Source: Xylanibacter ruminicola Ga6B6
Lineage (GTDB): Bacteria; Bacteroidota; Bacteroidia; Bacteroidales; Bacteroidaceae
Reading direction: 5' to 3'
Length of the DNA stretch: 33,357 nucleotides
Assembly (NCBI RefSeq): GCF_000687715.1
Contig: NZ_JHXD01000028.1
Location: 1-33,357 of the forward strand
The notes under the pieces are model-generated. The model worked only from the letters and a program-made list of their open reading frames with translations, was not told where the DNA came from and did not search any database. Every line of letters starts with the position of its first letter. Position 1 is the stretch's first letter. A program made the position numbers and the translations under genes. Below, one piece after another: positions 32,314 through 33,357 of the stretch.

Positions 32314-33198
32314 ATGATAGAAAGCAAGGTTATCCATGAGATTACCCAGTTGACGGGAAAGGATGTGCTCTATATTGCTGAACGACATAAAAAAGAGTTC
32401 ACCTATCCCATCCATAACCATAAGGTTTTCGAACTTAACTTCGTAGAGCATGCCCCAGGCGTTCGTCGCATTGTGGGCGACTCTAACGAGGTGATTGGTG
32501 ATTACGACCTTGTGCTGATAACCAGTCCCGATCTGGAGCATGTGTGGGAGCAGGGTAATTGCACCAGCGATGATATCCACGAGGTAACCATACACTTTGA
32601 GTTCGATTTTTCAGAGAATAGTATCTTTTCGCGCAATCCCTTCATCTCTATTCAGCAGATGATGCAGGAGGCACGCAAGGGACTTAGTTTCCCTATGGAC
32701 GCTATTATGCGCGTTTATCAGCAACTTAATTCGCTTTGCTCTGTTAAGGATGGTTTTTATGCCTTCCAGCAGTTCTTGACTATCCTGTATGAGCTTTCAA
32801 AGTGTGATGGTGCCCATACGTTGGCTTCAAGCAGCTTTGCTAAGATCGAGGTGACAAGCGATAGCCGACGCGTAACGAAGGTAAAGAACTATATCGAGCA
32901 GAACTACACCAAGGAAATCCGATTGACTACACTTGCCGACCTGGCAGGTATGAGTCCTTCGGCTTTCAGTCGTTTCTTTAAGTTGCATACCGGTCGTAAT
33001 CTGAGTGAGTATATTATCGACCAGCGATTAGGTTATGCCAGCAGAATGTTGGTGGATAGTACTAATTCGGTATCCGAAATCAGCTATGCTTGTGGGTTCA
33101 ATAACCTGAGCAACTTTAATCGTATTTTCAAGAAACGTAAGGGTTGTAGCCCCTCTGAGTTCCGCGAAAACTACCATAAAACGCGAATTATCGTGTAA
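32314..33198 (+). CDS. AraC family transcriptional regulator
   Basis: This 294-aa protein has an N-terminal cupin-like sensor domain (about 20-90: YPIHNHKVFELNFVEHAPGV, DLVLITSPDLEHVW) and a C-terminal double helix-turn-helix (about 190-290). The latter contains IRLTTLADLAGMSPSAFSRF and the signature VSEISYACGFNNLSNFNRIF KK. The start codon is 3 nt after the dapA stop, so it is translationally coupled or tightly co-expressed with dapA. The cupin half suggests response to a small ligand such as a sugar; the target genes are not evident. It is the last gene of the cluster. The AT-only palindrome at 33205-33222 follows, which is not a classic terminator. Confidence 0.92.
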   Translation: MIESKVIHEITQLTGKDVLYIAERHKKEFTYPIHNHKVFELNFVEHAPGVRRIVGDSNEVIGDYDLVLITSPDLEHVWEQGNCTSDDIHEVTIHFEFDFSENSIFSRNPFISIQQMMQEARKGLSFPMDAIMRVYQQLNSLCSVKDGFYAFQQFLTILYELSKCDGAHTLASSSFAKIEVTSDSRRVTKVKNYIEQNYTKEIRLTTLADLAGMSPSAFSRFFKLHTGRNLSEYIIDQRLGYASRMLVDSTNSVSEISYACGFNNLSNFNRIFKKRKGCSPSEFRENYHKTRIIV

Positions 33199-33204
33199 AA
33201 CTGA

Positions 33205-33222
33205 ACTTTTTTCGAAAAAAGT
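33205..33222. repeat. Perfect A/T palindrome after the AraC gene
   Basis: ACTTTTTTCGAAAAAAGT is a perfect 18-bp palindrome starting 7 nt past the AraC stop codon. With no spare loop and almost no G/C it is a poor intrinsic terminator, though it could slow polymerase. Confidence 0.5.
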
Positions 33223-33232
33223 CCGCCAAAAG

Positions 33233-33264
33233 TTTGGTGGTTCCAAAAAAAGTCAGTACCTTTG
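33233..33264 (+). promoter_or_regulatory. Promoter of tRNA-Arg
   Basis: TTTG (33233-33236), a 20-nt spacer and TACCTTTG (33257-33264) followed by CA are a full consensus match, 18 nt before the tRNA. Confidence 0.85.
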
Positions 33265-33282
33265 CACCCGCAAATCGGAAAT

Positions 33283-33356
33283 GGTTCCGTAGCTCAACTG
33301 AATAGAGCATCTGACTACGGATCAGAAGGTTGTGGGTTTGAATCCCGCCGGAATCA
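33283..33356 (+). tRNA. tRNA-Arg (anticodon ACG)
   Basis: The acceptor arms GGTTCCG (33283-33289) and CGGAATC (33349-33355) pair with one G-U; the discriminator is A (33356). The anticodon stem TCTGA/TCAGA encloses CTACGGA, anticodon ACG (read as inosine-CG). The T arm is GTGGG/CCCGC around TTTGAAT, and the D arm is normal. The window ends one base later (C), so whether CCA is encoded cannot be seen. Confidence 0.93.
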
Positions 33357-33357
33357 C

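Noticed and set aside
31699..32595. Minus-strand frame of 298 codons opposite dapA and the AraC gene
   Set aside because: It spans two unmistakable plus-strand genes and has no recognisable domain.
1..33357. CRISPR array, integrase or insertion sequence
   Set aside because: I saw no regularly spaced direct repeats of CRISPR type, and no transposase or integrase-like protein in any frame. The only mobile-like signals are the cassette and the REP-like hairpin.

Overview
The window looks like a chromosomal segment of a Bacteroidales bacterium, most likely Prevotella or a close relative. The signs are Bacteroidota-type promoters (TTTG, then 19-20 nt, then TAnnTTTG) in front of many genes, a general lack of Shine-Dalgarno sites, a TonB-dependent receptor, a C10 protease with a type IX secretion-like tail, a LruC-type lipoprotein, and the HU-like/DUF4248/'smalltalk' gene set typical of this order. 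All functions below are read from sequence and memory of families; no search was run.

Bases 1-7228 are an accessory region. A minus-strand cassette runs from a 118-aa unknown protein through a 444-aa DUF3987-like protein, a CHC2/Toprim primase-like protein, DUF4248, an HU-like protein and a 33-aa 'smalltalk' protein, and ends at an intrinsic terminator. Behind it lies a compact two-gene unit of unknown function (339 and 273 aa, overlapping by 44 nt), then a MNT nucleotidyltransferase whose HEPN partner is reduced to a frameshifted stub, then a phage-lysin-like M15 peptidase. The cassette carries striking DNA structure: a nested dyad centred at 3517, a perfect 15-bp inverted repeat beside a promoter at 4168-4209, and a 13-nt perfect complement of the Bacteroidota 16S rRNA 3' tail in front of the smalltalk gene.

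Bases 7349-13513 hold secreted proteins: a large lipoprotein of unknown function, a beta-helix (pectinesterase-like) protein and a convergent alpha/beta-hydrolase esterase. A REP-like hairpin and a terminator lie between the first two. Bases 13583-22286 are central anaerobic metabolism: pyruvate:ferredoxin oxidoreductase, an AAA ATPase with Gln in place of the usual Walker B Glu, a divergent ATP-grasp protein, and a methylmalonyl-CoA operon (epimerase, carboxyltransferase, a 50-aa epsilon-like subunit, biotin carrier). This fits succinate-to-propionate metabolism, but the membrane pump subunit is not in the window.

Bases 22437-27494 carry a LruC/DUF4842-type lipoprotein and a TonB-dependent receptor on the minus strand. 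Bases 27609-33198 form a tight plus-strand cluster: C10 peptidase, NfeD, SPFH protein, DapA and an AraC-type regulator. The window ends in a tRNA-Arg(ACG) gene with its own promoter.
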